From positions 3,317-67,316 of the forward strand of contig CAJKAR010000028.1 in the NCBI GenBank assembly GCA_905197955.1: a stretch of 64,000 bases of DNA, written 5' to 3'. A model generated the notes under the pieces. That model saw only the letters and a list, made by a program, of their open reading frames with translations. It ran no database searches and was not told the DNA's origin. Every line of letters starts with the position of its first letter. The stretch's first letter is position 1. A program made the position numbers and the translations under genes. This document shows, one piece after another, positions 42,154-51,925 of this stretch. Source of the DNA: an uncultured Lentisphaeria bacterium. Lineage in GTDB: Bacteria; Verrucomicrobiota; Lentisphaeria; Victivallales; UBA1829.

Positions 42154-43542
42154 TCAGACTCTTGCGTGCAGTTTGCGTTTCAGGGCGGTGACGGTTCGCT
42201 TGAGTTCCTCATCAGTCTTGCAGTCGGTCTCGACCTGCTTGATGGCGTGGATGACCGTGGTGTGATTCCGGCCACCGAATGCCAGACCGATGTCTTTCAA
42301 CGATTCATCTGTCAGAGCGCGGCTGAGATACATGGCAACCATGCGCGGTTCCGCAATGTTTTTCGGCCGTTTGGAACCGGTGATGTCGTGCACCTTGATA
42401 TTGAAGTGGTTTGCAACGGTATCCAAAATGCGGTCGATGGAAACGCGGTTCTTTTCGGCTTCATTGTCGATCATGTCGCCGAGAAGATTCGACGCCATTT
42501 CGGTGGTCAGCGGCACGGAATCCCCGACCGCGGATGCAAACGCGACCAGACGCATTCTTGCTCCTTCCAGAGCTCGGATATGAGAGCTGATCCGTTCCGC
42601 GATGAACACCAGAAGCTCATCGGGCAGCTTGAATGCCTGGCCTTCCTGTTTCATCCGCAGGATCGCAAGACGGGTTTCAAAGGAAGGTTCCGTGATCTGC
42701 GCCGCCACGCCGGATTCAAAACGGGAGACCAGACGCGCCTCAAGCCCTTTGATTTCCGAAGGCTGCTTATCAGAGGTCATCATGATCTGCTTGCCCGCAT
42801 TGTAAATCGCATTGAACGTGTTGAAAAACTCCTCCTGCAGCTGTTCTTTGCCGCCGAGGTGATGAACATCATCCACCAGAAACAGATCCACGTTGCGGTA
42901 ATAATCGCGGAATTCCGCACTCGTTTTGTTCCGGAGGGAATCCACATAGGCGTTCAGGAAGCCTTCGCAGGTTGTGTAGCGGACGACTGCGTTCGGATTC
43001 ATGGCCTTCACATAGTTTGCCACAGCCTGCATCAGATGGGTCTTGCCGAGGCCTGTTCCGCCATAGATGTAGAGCGGATTGAAGGTGCCTGGCGAGGTCG
43101 CGGCCGTCTGAGCGGCGGAAAAAGCGTAGCGGTTCTCTTCTCCGACCACAAAGTTGTCAAATGTGTATCTGGAATTGCAGTTCGGAGCGGTCATCTGAAG
43201 TTCCCCTGCTGCCGGCCGGCTCTGTTCCGGCTGTTTTGCGGGGAGGGCGGGCGGCGGCGTTTCCACGGCCGGCTTGCAATGACCGGGTTCTATTGTGAAT
43301 TTCAGATCGCTTCCGGAGGCTTCCCGAAGGGCTGCCGTCAGAAGATCACCGAAGTTGTCGGTCAGCCATTCTCCGAAGAATTCGTCGGAAACACCCAGTC
43401 GCAGGGCTGTTTCATCGACGGCCAGAGGAAGAATCACATCAAACCATTGATTGTAGGTATTCTCACTGACTTTGCACTTGAGTATGGAGGTCGTTTTTCT
43501 CCACAGCTCCTGTGCATCGTTCAGAGCATTTTCTGTCGTCAT
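42154..43542 (-). CDS. dnaA: Chromosomal replication initiator DnaA
   Basis: 462 residues. Domain I (~1-75, WRKTTSILKCKVSENTYNQWF), a Pro-rich linker (~95-125), the AAA+ domain III with Walker A YGGTGLGKTHLMQAV and Walker B LFLVDDVHHLGGK, and domain IV with the DNA-binding signature FGGRNHTTVIHA. It binds DnaA boxes and melts the origin. ATG 43542 follows GGCGAGAG; the longer frame to 43671 is not conserved. A possible origin lies upstream. Confidence 0.97.
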   Translation of the reverse strand: MTTENALNDAQELWRKTTSILKCKVSENTYNQWFDVILPLAVDETALRLGVSDEFFGEWLTDNFGDLLTAALREASGSDLKFTIEPGHCKPAVETPPPALPAKQPEQSRPAAGELQMTAPNCNSRYTFDNFVVGEENRYAFSAAQTAATSPGTFNPLYIYGGTGLGKTHLMQAVANYVKAMNPNAVVRYTTCEGFLNAYVDSLRNKTSAEFRDYYRNVDLFLVDDVHHLGGKEQLQEEFFNTFNAIYNAGKQIMMTSDKQPSEIKGLEARLVSRFESGVAAQITEPSFETRLAILRMKQEGQAFKLPDELLVFIAERISSHIRALEGARMRLVAFASAVGDSVPLTTEMASNLLGDMIDNEAEKNRVSIDRILDTVANHFNIKVHDITGSKRPKNIAEPRMVAMYLSRALTDESLKDIGLAFGGRNHTTVIHAIKQVETDCKTDEELKRTVTALKRKLHARV

Positions 43543-44150
43543 TTTCTCTCGCCTTTTTCCGTTGCTTGCGCAAGTTATTGACATTGTCGGACCTTGGATC
43601 GAACAAATGCTGTTTTCCGCAACATCAAAAAAAAAATTTTTTTCATTTTTTTTCGACTGCCCACTTGACAAGCCGCAAAAGGGCTGAACACAAATTCGAG
43701 TTCAAAAAATATGTTGTCTTTCTGAAAAAACAACAAAAACCCCTCACGGACTGTTTTCAGCAGTCTACTGATTCAGTCGTGTTTATCGCTTTTTGGCGAA
43801 TCACGTTCAAACGGGAGTTTTTGTTGACATTTTTTCAAGTTATCAACAAGTTATAAACATCTGTCTCCGGTACTCCCGCGAGCGACTATAATAATTTGCA
43901 CCATTTTACGAAAAGCGCAAGTCCCAAAACGAATTTTTATTCAATTCTTTCTTTGAAAAACCGCTTGCGAAATAAAAAAAAGATGCTATCGCGCGGATGT
44001 CTACTATAACTAAAGAAACATTGATTTTTTTCGCGCGCGGGATTTGGCAATGATTCCCTCCGGCGGAAGATTCTGAAAATAATTTTCCGCGAGAGAGGCT
44101 TTTGAATTTGAAATATCGGTCTCTCTCTGCAATATTACCCGATAAACAAC
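43543..44150. other. Candidate origin region upstream of dnaA
   Basis: About 600 bases without a gene between dnaA and nagA, which diverge. There are DnaA-box-like 9-mers TTATCAACA (43840-43848) and TTATAAACA (43851-43859), and a weaker TTATTGACA (43575-43583), all near long A/T runs (43625-43655 and 43930-43985) that could unwind. No perfect TTATCCACA box is seen, so this is a candidate only. Confidence 0.4.
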
Positions 44151-44178
44151 AGTGCAAGAAATTCGATGGAGCAGAGAT

Positions 44179-45342
44179 ATGCCGGCCAGAAGCAGAAAAC
44201 TTTTTTTAACAGATCATTGTCTGACCCCGCACGAGAATATTCCGACAAGCGGGATTCTTTGCGATGAAGATAAAATCATCGCGACGGGAGGCGCATCTGC
44301 GTTTGTCCGCGAACCGGGGCTCCAGATCTTCGACTTGAACGATACCTATGCCGTTCCGGGATTCATTGACAGCCACGTCCACGGGTGCGGCGGTTTTGAC
44401 GCTTCCATTGCCGCTTCCGGAGACAATGCCCTGATGAACCGCATGTCGAAAGCGTTGGCGGAACACGGTGTCACCACGTTTTTTCCCACCATGGTTTCCG
44501 CTCCGATGGATGAGATGATCCGGACCGCGGATTTTCTTGCCGGAATGATCGAGCAGGAGCATGAAGGCGCGGATCCCGCTGGAATCCATATCGAGGGACC
44601 GTTCCTGAACCCGGAAAAAGGCGGAACGCAGAAGAAAGCGTTCATCCACAAATTTGATCCCGGGTTTGCCGCGGAGCTGATTGCCGCCGGTCGAGGCAGA
44701 ATCAAGCTCATGACGTTTGCTCCGGAAATCGACGGCGCCGACAAACTGATTCAGATGATGCTGGAAAACGGCGTGATCCCTTCCATGGGACACAGCATGG
44801 CGCGGGAGAAGGAGGTTTTGAATGCGATTGATGCGGGGGCCCGTCGCTGTACTCATCTGTTCAACGGAATGCCGCCTCTGCATCAGCGCCGATCCGATCT
44901 CACGCTGATTGCGCTGACCGACAACCGGGTTTCCGTGGAGATTATTGCCGATGGAGCTCATATTCATCCGCGGATGGTCGATCTGGCCAGCCGTGTGAAG
45001 CCGCAGGACAAACTGATCGGAGTCAGCAACGGAATCGAGGTCGGCGGCGGAAGCTGCTCTCTGGAACGGGGGCCGAACGGGGTCGTGACGCTGGATGGCG
45101 TGATCGCCGGCTCCACAACCACTCTGGAAACAGGCTGGCTCCATTTTACAAACTATTCCGGCATGCCCGATACTCTGACTGCGGCATGTTTCACCAGCAA
45201 TCCGGCCCACGATCTCGGGCTGATTACAAGAGGGGAAATCAAACCGGGGAAAAAGGCGGACATCACTTTTCTGGACCTGAAAACGAACAAGGTCCGGATG
45301 ACGGTGATCCGCGGCAAAATTGTTTATGAAGCGGGGAAGTGA
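44179..45342 (+). CDS. N-acetylglucosamine-6-phosphate deacetylase-like protein with altered catalytic residue
   Basis: 387 residues of the NagA family (amidohydrolase TIM barrel). Metal and substrate motifs are present: PGFIDSHVHGCGG, GIHIEGPFLNP, PSMGHSMA, CTHLFNGMPPLHQR and IADGAHIH. However, where NagA has LVTDA with the catalytic Asp, this protein reads IGVSNGIEVGG, placing Asn284 at that site. NagA removes acetate from GlcNAc-6-phosphate. With Asn, activity may be lost or changed. ATG 44179 follows GGAGCAGAG. It is followed 3 bases later by a methyltransferase gene; no nagB is nearby. Confidence 0.8.
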   Translation: MPARSRKLFLTDHCLTPHENIPTSGILCDEDKIIATGGASAFVREPGLQIFDLNDTYAVPGFIDSHVHGCGGFDASIAASGDNALMNRMSKALAEHGVTTFFPTMVSAPMDEMIRTADFLAGMIEQEHEGADPAGIHIEGPFLNPEKGGTQKKAFIHKFDPGFAAELIAAGRGRIKLMTFAPEIDGADKLIQMMLENGVIPSMGHSMAREKEVLNAIDAGARRCTHLFNGMPPLHQRRSDLTLIALTDNRVSVEIIADGAHIHPRMVDLASRVKPQDKLIGVSNGIEVGGGSCSLERGPNGVVTLDGVIAGSTTTLETGWLHFTNYSGMPDTLTAACFTSNPAHDLGLITRGEIKPGKKADITFLDLKTNKVRMTVIRGKIVYEAGK

Positions 45343-45345
45343 CTC

Positions 45346-46203
45346 ATGGGAAAGATTCTGGAGTACCGTCTTCTTGATTCCGGCAACTGCAGGAAGCTGG
45401 AACAGGCGGGGCCTTATAAAATCATACGTCCGGCGCTGAATGCGTTCTGGAAGCCCTCTCTGCCGCAATCCGAGTGGGACAAGGCGGACGCGGAATTTCA
45501 TCGGGAATCCACCGGCGGGGGCGTATGGAACTGGAAACGGAAGCACGAGGAGGAGTGGCTCATCGCCTGGGGCGGACTGACGCTTCTGGCCAGACCGACT
45601 AATTTCGGGCACCTTGGTTTTTTTGCCGAGCAGGCTCCGAACTGGGACTGGATGCGGTCCTGCATTCGGGAAATTCCGGGAAAATGCCGCACGTTGAATC
45701 TTTTCGCTTATTCCGGCGGGGCGACTCTGGCCATGGCGGAAGCGGGAGCGGAGGCGTGTCATCTGGATGCATCCCGCGGGATTATTGAATGGGCGAAGAA
45801 GAATCAGAATCTGAATCCGAAGACGCGGGACCGGGTGCGCTGGATCTGTGACGATGCGTTGAAGTTTGTCGCACGGGAAGCTAGGCGCGGAAACCGGTAC
45901 AGCGGAATTGCGCTGGATCCTCCGAGTTTCGGGCGCGGAGCTCAGGGGCAGGTCTGGAAAATCGAGGATGGACTGGAAAAAATGCTTCAGGACTGTCGGG
46001 CGATTCTGGATCTGGAGGGGCCGCATTTCATTATTCTGAGTTGTCATTCGCCTGGTTTTTCTCCGGTTTCGCTGGGACGTTGTCTTGCGGCGGTGTTCCC
46101 GGAGAGCGCGGACCGGATCGAATGCGGCGAAATGCTGATTCCGGATGGAAAGGCAGGACGTTTCCTGCCTGCGGGAATTCAAGCACGTTTCTTCTGCCGA
46201 TGA
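45346..46203 (+). CDS. Class I SAM-dependent methyltransferase (RlmI/RlmK-like)
   Basis: 285 residues. The Rossmann core holds the SAM loop TLNLFAYSGGATLAMAEAGA and the motif IALDPPSFGRG, typical of the RlmI/RlmK branch of rRNA cytosine/guanine methyltransferases. The PUA domain found in full RlmI proteins is absent; instead the first ~100 residues contain a beta-rich segment (WNWKRKHEEEWLIAWGGLTLLARP). It probably methylates RNA. It is linked to the nagA-like gene by a 3-base gap. Confidence 0.78.
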   Translation: MGKILEYRLLDSGNCRKLEQAGPYKIIRPALNAFWKPSLPQSEWDKADAEFHRESTGGGVWNWKRKHEEEWLIAWGGLTLLARPTNFGHLGFFAEQAPNWDWMRSCIREIPGKCRTLNLFAYSGGATLAMAEAGAEACHLDASRGIIEWAKKNQNLNPKTRDRVRWICDDALKFVAREARRGNRYSGIALDPPSFGRGAQGQVWKIEDGLEKMLQDCRAILDLEGPHFIILSCHSPGFSPVSLGRCLAAVFPESADRIECGEMLIPDGKAGRFLPAGIQARFFCR

Positions 46204-46216
46204 GGATTCCTCTCGT

Positions 46217-47077
46217 ATGGAAACGGAAGTTCCGGATGGTGTGCTTCGGCTGTATTTGAAATACTGGGAGTATCATCGTCATACGGATTCCTTGAAGCTG
46301 CCGATGCATTCGCATCTGTTCTGGCAGTTGAATCTTGCGGAGTCGGGAGAGGCCCGTTTTCTCGCGGAGAATGGTATGGAATATGAACTGCGGACAGGGG
46401 ATCTTCTGTTTGTTCCGCCGCGGCTGCCGCATCTTCTGCGTTACGGGGAACGGGCGTTTGTCGGTTTTTCGTTCAAGTTTGAGATCCGTTCCTGGAGCGG
46501 GAACGGAATGGTGCCGATTCATATTCCATCTTCCCGGGAGACTCGGGGGTGTATCAGCGGGATCCGGGAGCTGCTGACGGCAACGTTTCCGAACGATCAT
46601 ATTTTCAACGGCGAGAATCTGATTTGTGACGATGCCTCCTATAATACGATTCTGGTGGAATCGCTGCTGCTGGGGATTTTTTCGCGATATGTGCTGGGTG
46701 AGGCGGGGGTGCGTGAGACGCCGCTGGTGCATCATGTGAAGAAGCTGCTTCGCCAGCGTCACGGCTGTCCATTAAGCGTCGGAGAGCTGGCGCAGAGCTG
46801 CGGGTATTCCCCGGGACATCTTTCCGAATTGATGAAAAAGGAGTGCGGAGTGTCTGCAAAAGGATTGATTGACCGGGAACGTGCGCGAATTGCCGGTCAT
46901 TTTCTGGAGTTTTCGGATATGCGTATCGGCGAAATCGCGGAGTATATGGGATTTCCGAACCTGTTTACTTTTTCGAATTTTTTTCATCTTCACTTCGGAT
47001 GTACGCCCAGTGCGTATCGGCGCGATTCCCGCAAAGAGATGGATGCTTCGACGGGGCCGGCTGTCCGCAATCTGTGA
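46217..47077 (+). CDS. AraC-family transcriptional regulator
   Basis: 286 residues. An N-terminal cupin sugar sensor (~1-110; LPMHSHLFWQLNLAESGEARF, LRTGDLLFVPPRLPHLL) is followed by two C-terminal HTH motifs (LSVGELAQSCGYSPGHLSELMKKECG and MRIGEIAEYMGFPNLFTFSNFFHLHFGCTPSAYRR). It is probably an activator of the downstream sugar genes. ATG 46217 lies after GAGG. A 20-bp element just after its stop recurs before the nitrilase gene. Confidence 0.88.
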   Translation: METEVPDGVLRLYLKYWEYHRHTDSLKLPMHSHLFWQLNLAESGEARFLAENGMEYELRTGDLLFVPPRLPHLLRYGERAFVGFSFKFEIRSWSGNGMVPIHIPSSRETRGCISGIRELLTATFPNDHIFNGENLICDDASYNTILVESLLLGIFSRYVLGEAGVRETPLVHHVKKLLRQRHGCPLSVGELAQSCGYSPGHLSELMKKECGVSAKGLIDRERARIAGHFLEFSDMRIGEIAEYMGFPNLFTFSNFFHLHFGCTPSAYRRDSRKEMDASTGPAVRNL

Positions 47078-47135
47078 TTTTGGTATATTTTCCTTGATTT
47101 TTTTATACCGAACTTCTTTTTTTCTGCATTATATT
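47074..47135 (+). promoter_or_regulatory. Promoter with activator-site candidate before the DUF2264-GH42-manA operon
   Basis: Element GTGATTTTGGTATATTTTCC (47074-47093) is matched at 51922-51942. A -10 box TATATT (47130-47135) follows without a good -35, which is typical of an AraC-activated promoter. The element would sit at about -70 to -50. Confidence 0.5.
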
Positions 47136-47173
47136 CTCTATAAGGAAAAGGATAATGTGGAGGAAGGAGAAGT

Positions 47174-48853
47174 ATGGATCGGTCATTTTATTTACCTCTT
47201 CTGGATCGCGCTCTGGAGTTTGCCGCGAAACATACGGATGAGCTGGGGCGGATGGTTGTGGATTCGGAAATCGACTGCAAGGATTCCGGCTGGCTGGTGC
47301 TCGGCGGAGTGATTCGCGGAATGGAAGCCGGCTGGCAGTGCGGGCGTGTGGATCTGAAACGATATTGTCGGCTTTGGACCCTGGCGTCTGTGAGAGTGGA
47401 CGACCGGAGGAGCGCATGGACGACATTTGCATTGCTGTATGCTGTTTTTTTGTCGGGAGGGAGGAACGGGGAGTTTGTTTCGCTGTTTTCTCCGGGGGAA
47501 TGGAAAGAGTTCTGCTGTTTTATTCGACAGCTCGATATGCGGTATCTGCAGGAGGCATCAAGAAACTACTGCGTGGCTGCTGCGCTGATTGATGTGATGC
47601 GTCTTCGTTTCGGTCTGATTGAAGAGGCGGAAACGGATCCGGATGTTTACATCGGGCAGATGATGGCGGCATATCTGGGCAACGGTTTCTTTAATGATGA
47701 TGATTCCCGCGGGAGCAGGGGCGATCGGCGGATTGACGCTTACAGCGGCGAGATTATCGGACTTCTGCTGCATTATGATGAACTGTTTGAGTTCCGAAGT
47801 GACTGGCACGATCGCATCATGATGGTTTTGAAAGAGTTCTGTATTTCCGGCCGTTTCCTGATCGATGCGGATGGTGAGCTGGCAAAATGGGGAAGATCTC
47901 TTCGCGGGGAAGCGGAAATAAAGAAAGTGTTTCTCTGGGAGGCCGCCTTGAAATGGAATCTGCTGGCTGGCGGAGAGGCGGAGGGGGCGGTGGAGAAGAT
48001 GACTTCCTTTTTTCAGTCCTGCGGGATTTCTCCGGAAGGACAGATTTTCCGGGACAAGGGACAAAACCGGGGAATCTGGGATGAATATACGACGCATGTT
48101 CAGGCGCAAGGGTATGGAATTTATGGACTTGCAATGGCGCTTCGTTTCGCTTCGATTTCTCAGGAAGCTAAATTGCCGCTTCTTGCGGAGCGGGAGTCGT
48201 TTCTGCATTATCTGAAGGGGCCGGGAATTGTCTGTGCGAATTCCTGTACATCCGGGATTCATTATGTGGTGCCGTTGAAAAACAGAATGACGAAGAATAT
48301 GTTTTTCTGGCATAATCGGATTACGGGAGAGAATGATGTGACCGTGGATGTCAGTACAAAATTTATGCCGCTGCCTTATTTCGGCCATAAGATTCCTGCG
48401 CCGTACTCCGGTCCGGAAATCCCGTTTCTGCCTGTGATTCATCTTGCTGGGGGAGAAGAACTTGTGCCTAGAAATCTGATTGTTTCTGAAACTCCTCCGG
48501 AGGTGTCGGAGGAGGAAATACGATGTCGGCAGAAGTTCCATTTCTGCCGTCGTGCGGAGTATGAACCGGCGACGGAACTGCTTGCGGATGTTCTTCTGAT
48601 CTGCCGTTGCGACGGTGTAAAATATGAGATCCGCTTCTCCGGGGATCCGCCGGAAGGAAGCCGGATGATCTTCTCCTTTTTTTGTCCATCTGATCCTTCT
48701 GTTGTGGAAGAGATCGCATTTGACGTTCCGGATGTCAAATGGAGTTTTTCTGCCGGAGGAGCATCCGTCTACGGTCCAGTTGCCTGGAGAAATGCCGCAT
48801 CTGTAAATCATTGTTCATTCATCTCTTATTGGGTAAGGTGGAGCCATGTTTAA
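47174..48853 (+). CDS. DUF2264-like protein, probable carbohydrate-processing enzyme
   Basis: 559 residues. The N-terminal ~350 are all-helical with the patterns of an alpha/alpha toroid (RIDAYSGEIIGLLLHYDELF, then AKWGRSLRGEAEIKKVFLWEAALKW, the GRS motif of DUF2264, and IWDEYTTHVQAQGYGIYGLAMALRF). The rest is beta-rich. Such folds occur in polysaccharide lyases and unsaturated-glucuronyl hydrolases, but no catalytic residues can be named. There is no signal peptide, so it is cytoplasmic. The ATG follows GGAGGAAGGAG. It overlaps the GH42 gene by 8 bp. Confidence 0.55.
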   Translation: MDRSFYLPLLDRALEFAAKHTDELGRMVVDSEIDCKDSGWLVLGGVIRGMEAGWQCGRVDLKRYCRLWTLASVRVDDRRSAWTTFALLYAVFLSGGRNGEFVSLFSPGEWKEFCCFIRQLDMRYLQEASRNYCVAAALIDVMRLRFGLIEEAETDPDVYIGQMMAAYLGNGFFNDDDSRGSRGDRRIDAYSGEIIGLLLHYDELFEFRSDWHDRIMMVLKEFCISGRFLIDADGELAKWGRSLRGEAEIKKVFLWEAALKWNLLAGGEAEGAVEKMTSFFQSCGISPEGQIFRDKGQNRGIWDEYTTHVQAQGYGIYGLAMALRFASISQEAKLPLLAERESFLHYLKGPGIVCANSCTSGIHYVVPLKNRMTKNMFFWHNRITGENDVTVDVSTKFMPLPYFGHKIPAPYSGPEIPFLPVIHLAGGEELVPRNLIVSETPPEVSEEEIRCRQKFHFCRRAEYEPATELLADVLLICRCDGVKYEIRFSGDPPEGSRMIFSFFCPSDPSVVEEIAFDVPDVKWSFSAGGASVYGPVAWRNAASVNHCSFISYWVRWSHV

Positions 48854-50840
48854 TCATTTTTTATATGGAAGTGTTGTACTGCTGGAGGAGAATGCCGCTC
48901 CGGAGACGCTGGTAGAGAGCTGTGCAGCGATGGCATCGCTGGAAATGAATACGGTTGTGATCTGGCCGCCTGTGTTTTACCGGAATGGGAAGGCGGATGT
49001 CCGTATTCAGCGTTCTTTTCTGAAAGCGGCTGCGGAACATGGACTTGGAGTGATTGTGGAACTGACGGGACAGGTTTCCAATCTGGAATATCTGCCGGAC
49101 TGGGAGTGGCGGCGGGAGTTCGCCGTGGAGAATTCCGATGGGACCCCGGCATTGATGCAGAACGGTCTTGGAGAGTTGAATTACAATCATCCGGAAGTAA
49201 AGAGTCGGATAAAACGGTTCCTGGAGTTTGTCGTAGGAGAATTGAAAGACGAGCCTGCTCTCTGCGGATGGGATATCTGGAATGAGACACATTTTAAGTC
49301 ATTTGATGCGTATACTTTACATCTGTTTCGAGAATGGCTGGAAAAGAAATATGGACAGATTGAGAATTTGAATGGAATCTGGAAAAAATCGTATACGGAT
49401 TTTTCGCAGATTCGTCTGGATCCTGTTACCTGGGCGTCGATTGTTCCGGATACGGACTGGGAGGAATTTCGTGTGAAACATCTGGCGGAGATTGCCGCAG
49501 AGTGGGCGGAGGTGGTCCGGAAGGTGGATCCGGTTCATCCTGTCACGGCGGACAATGTGATGAGCAATGCTGTCTGGAGTGAATTTGACCGAGGAACCGA
49601 TGACTGGGAACTGGCAAAAACGGTAGATTGTTTTGGAATCTCTTTTTATCCGAAAACAGGGGGACGTCTTTTAAAGGAGAATTCGCCCTCTCTTCGGACG
49701 TTTACCTTTGCCGGAGCTGCATCCGCAGGGAACGGACAATTCATGATTGCGGAAATGCAGAGCCATTGTTATTCGGAACTTTTTACTTGTGAACGAGTTA
49801 TACCGGAGGAACTGATCGACTGGAATTTTGAAGCTCTGTTTCAGGGTGCGTGCGGATCGGTCTATTGGAAGTGGGAGCCGTTCCGGACTGGATTTCAACT
49901 TGGCGGAAGGGGACTGGTTCTTGCCGATGGATCTTTCAGCCGTCGTGCGGATGCCGCTAGGGAATTCGGGAGATTTCTGAAACAATATCCGGATGCTTCG
50001 CATCTGACTCCGCTGAAAACTGCTGCGGTTCTGTATGACCGGAGAACGAATTTTACCGTGAAAGCGATGAATAATCGGATTCGCCATATCATCGGGGATG
50101 ATCAGCCTGCACGATCGCGTCTTGGGGTGGCGGAACTTTGTTTCCAGCGGAATCTTCCTCTGACCGTCGTAACACCGGAGTTGTTTTTGAAACAAGAGGA
50201 ACTCTCATTCTCCATCTTGTTCCTCCCATATCAAGTTGTTATGGATCAGGAGCTTGCAAATGGTGTGGAGCGCTTTCTCCGGAATGGCGGAACCGTTGTT
50301 GCGAGCGCTCCTTTCGGGACAGTTTCTCCGGATGGACGTTTGTTTGAAGCTCTGCCGGGAGGCCCTCTGCATCATCTGACTGGAATTCGTCTGACAGACA
50401 GCCGGGAAGATTCCTATCATGGAATTCCGATGGATCTTCAGGTTCTTGAAATTATTGATTCCGAAGTGGTTATGAAAACAGATGGAGGGTTTCCGCTTCT
50501 GCTGCTTCGAAGGGAGGGAAAAGGACGACTCTTTTTTGCTGCAGCAGATGTCTGGAATATGGAACTCATTGGAAATGAAATATTTGATTATATTCTGAAA
50601 TCCGATGGCAGGCGGGCCGTTCCTCTTCAGGCGGATTGTCACGTGGAATATGCATCGGGAGAAGAGTTCGACTATCTCTGGGTGCCGAATTATGAAAACG
50701 CGGAGTTCTGCCGGATCGGCCTGACCAGGGAGGCGGAAGTAATTTTCGGCAAAGGTAAAATGGAACGCTCTGCAGATGGTTTGACTTTACAACATGCGCG
50801 GCAGATGGTTTTGCGTTTGAGAAAGGAGATTGGAGAATGA
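48846..50840 (+). CDS. GH42-family beta-galactosidase
   Basis: 664 residues. A TIM barrel (~1-370) carries acid/base Glu147 in WDIWNETHF and nucleophile Glu303 in MIAEMQSHC, and is followed by the flavodoxin-like trimerisation domain (~390-590; LLFLPYQVVMDQELANGVERFLRNGGTVVASAPFG) and a small beta domain. It is a retaining enzyme that removes beta-galactosyl (in some members alpha-arabinosyl) residues from short oligosaccharides in the cytoplasm. No signal peptide. It is coupled to its neighbours by overlaps of 8 and 4 bp. Confidence 0.88.
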   Translation: MFNHFLYGSVVLLEENAAPETLVESCAAMASLEMNTVVIWPPVFYRNGKADVRIQRSFLKAAAEHGLGVIVELTGQVSNLEYLPDWEWRREFAVENSDGTPALMQNGLGELNYNHPEVKSRIKRFLEFVVGELKDEPALCGWDIWNETHFKSFDAYTLHLFREWLEKKYGQIENLNGIWKKSYTDFSQIRLDPVTWASIVPDTDWEEFRVKHLAEIAAEWAEVVRKVDPVHPVTADNVMSNAVWSEFDRGTDDWELAKTVDCFGISFYPKTGGRLLKENSPSLRTFTFAGAASAGNGQFMIAEMQSHCYSELFTCERVIPEELIDWNFEALFQGACGSVYWKWEPFRTGFQLGGRGLVLADGSFSRRADAAREFGRFLKQYPDASHLTPLKTAAVLYDRRTNFTVKAMNNRIRHIIGDDQPARSRLGVAELCFQRNLPLTVVTPELFLKQEELSFSILFLPYQVVMDQELANGVERFLRNGGTVVASAPFGTVSPDGRLFEALPGGPLHHLTGIRLTDSREDSYHGIPMDLQVLEIIDSEVVMKTDGGFPLLLLRREGKGRLFFAAADVWNMELIGNEIFDYILKSDGRRAVPLQADCHVEYASGEEFDYLWVPNYENAEFCRIGLTREAEVIFGKGKMERSADGLTLQHARQMVLRLRKEIGE

Positions 50841-51925
50841 AGTGTCCTGCAATTTTTCGAATAGAATCGAACCGGGTTTGGCGCACCTATCTCGGCGGAC
50901 GGACTCTGGATGAGATTTCCGGTGAGGCGAATCCGGCGGATTCCCATTTCCCGGAAGATTGGATTCTTTCGACAACTCTTGCAAAAAATATTGGAAGGGA
51001 AACGTTTACAACAGAAGGTCTCTCTTCGTTATCATCCACTGGAAATGTAACACAGTTCCTTTCGGAATGGCTGGATCGCTGTCCTGTTGAGATGCTGGGG
51101 GAACGGCACCTTGCGCAATTTGGAAAGAGCGCCGGATTTCTATTGAAGTTTCTGGATTCTTCGATTCGTCTTCACATGCAGTGTCATCCGACGGTATCGT
51201 TTTCGCGTCGTTTCCTGAATTCAGAACATGGAAAGAGCGAAGGTTATCTCATTCTGGGGAGTCGTCCCGAAGTTGATCCGTATATTTACCTCGGTTTCCA
51301 GCATCTTCCGGAGCAGAAGGTCTTTCGAAAGGCAATTCTGGAACAGAATGAAAAAGCGCTTTTGGAGTGTTTTGAGAAAATCCAGGTTCGTCCCGGAGAT
51401 GTGTTTTTCGTACCCGGCGGATTTCCTCATGCGATCGGTGAGGGGATTTTTATGATAGAGATCATGGAACCGACCGATTTTGCTGTGCGAATTGAGTTCG
51501 AACGGGGGGGATATGTTCTTCCGGAACAGGCGCGTTTCATGGGGCGCGATGTGGATTTTGCGTTGTCGATGTTCGAGTTCCGGGAGCGTTCAGTGGAAGA
51601 GATCCGGCGGGAACAGTTCGTGCTTCCGCGGAAACTGCCGCTGACGGGAGCAGGTGAACGTTTTTCTTTGTTCGATTCCAGATACACAAACTGTTTTCGG
51701 GCGGAACTGATTAAAATTCATGGAGTTGCAGAAGTGGAACACGACAGCTTCCGTGTGCTGGTCGTAACGGATGGGGAAGGACTCGTGAGCGCCGGAAATG
51801 AGACTCTTTCCCTGAAACGTTTTGACCGGGTTCTGATTCCGCACTGGATCGGAAAGATCCGGCTGGAGAGCCAAAGCGGGATGTCCCTTGCTGTCGCACT
51901 GCCGCCGGAAACGGAAAATCGGTGA
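50837..51925 (+). CDS. Class I mannose-6-phosphate isomerase
   Basis: 362 residues, a cupin-type type I phosphomannose isomerase. Zinc-site motifs are visible: HMQCHPT (~residues 113-119) and GDVFFVPGGFPHAIGEG (~186-202), with DSSIRLHMQ before the first. It interconverts mannose-6-phosphate and fructose-6-phosphate. Overlapping the GH42 gene by 4 bp, it implies that the substrate of this operon yields mannose or a similar sugar. It is only moderately similar to typical ManA, so another keto-aldose phosphate is possible. Confidence 0.78.
   Translation: MKCPAIFRIESNRVWRTYLGGRTLDEISGEANPADSHFPEDWILSTTLAKNIGRETFTTEGLSSLSSTGNVTQFLSEWLDRCPVEMLGERHLAQFGKSAGFLLKFLDSSIRLHMQCHPTVSFSRRFLNSEHGKSEGYLILGSRPEVDPYIYLGFQHLPEQKVFRKAILEQNEKALLECFEKIQVRPGDVFFVPGGFPHAIGEGIFMIEIMEPTDFAVRIEFERGGYVLPEQARFMGRDVDFALSMFEFRERSVEEIRREQFVLPRKLPLTGAGERFSLFDSRYTNCFRAELIKIHGVAEVEHDSFRVLVVTDGEGLVSAGNETLSLKRFDRVLIPHWIGKIRLESQSGMSLAVALPPETENR

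Noticed and set aside
44206..46182. 658-codon open frame on the minus strand
   Set aside because: It is antisense to the nagA-like and methyltransferase genes, rich in Arg/His/Pro and without any family pattern; the plus-strand genes are clear.
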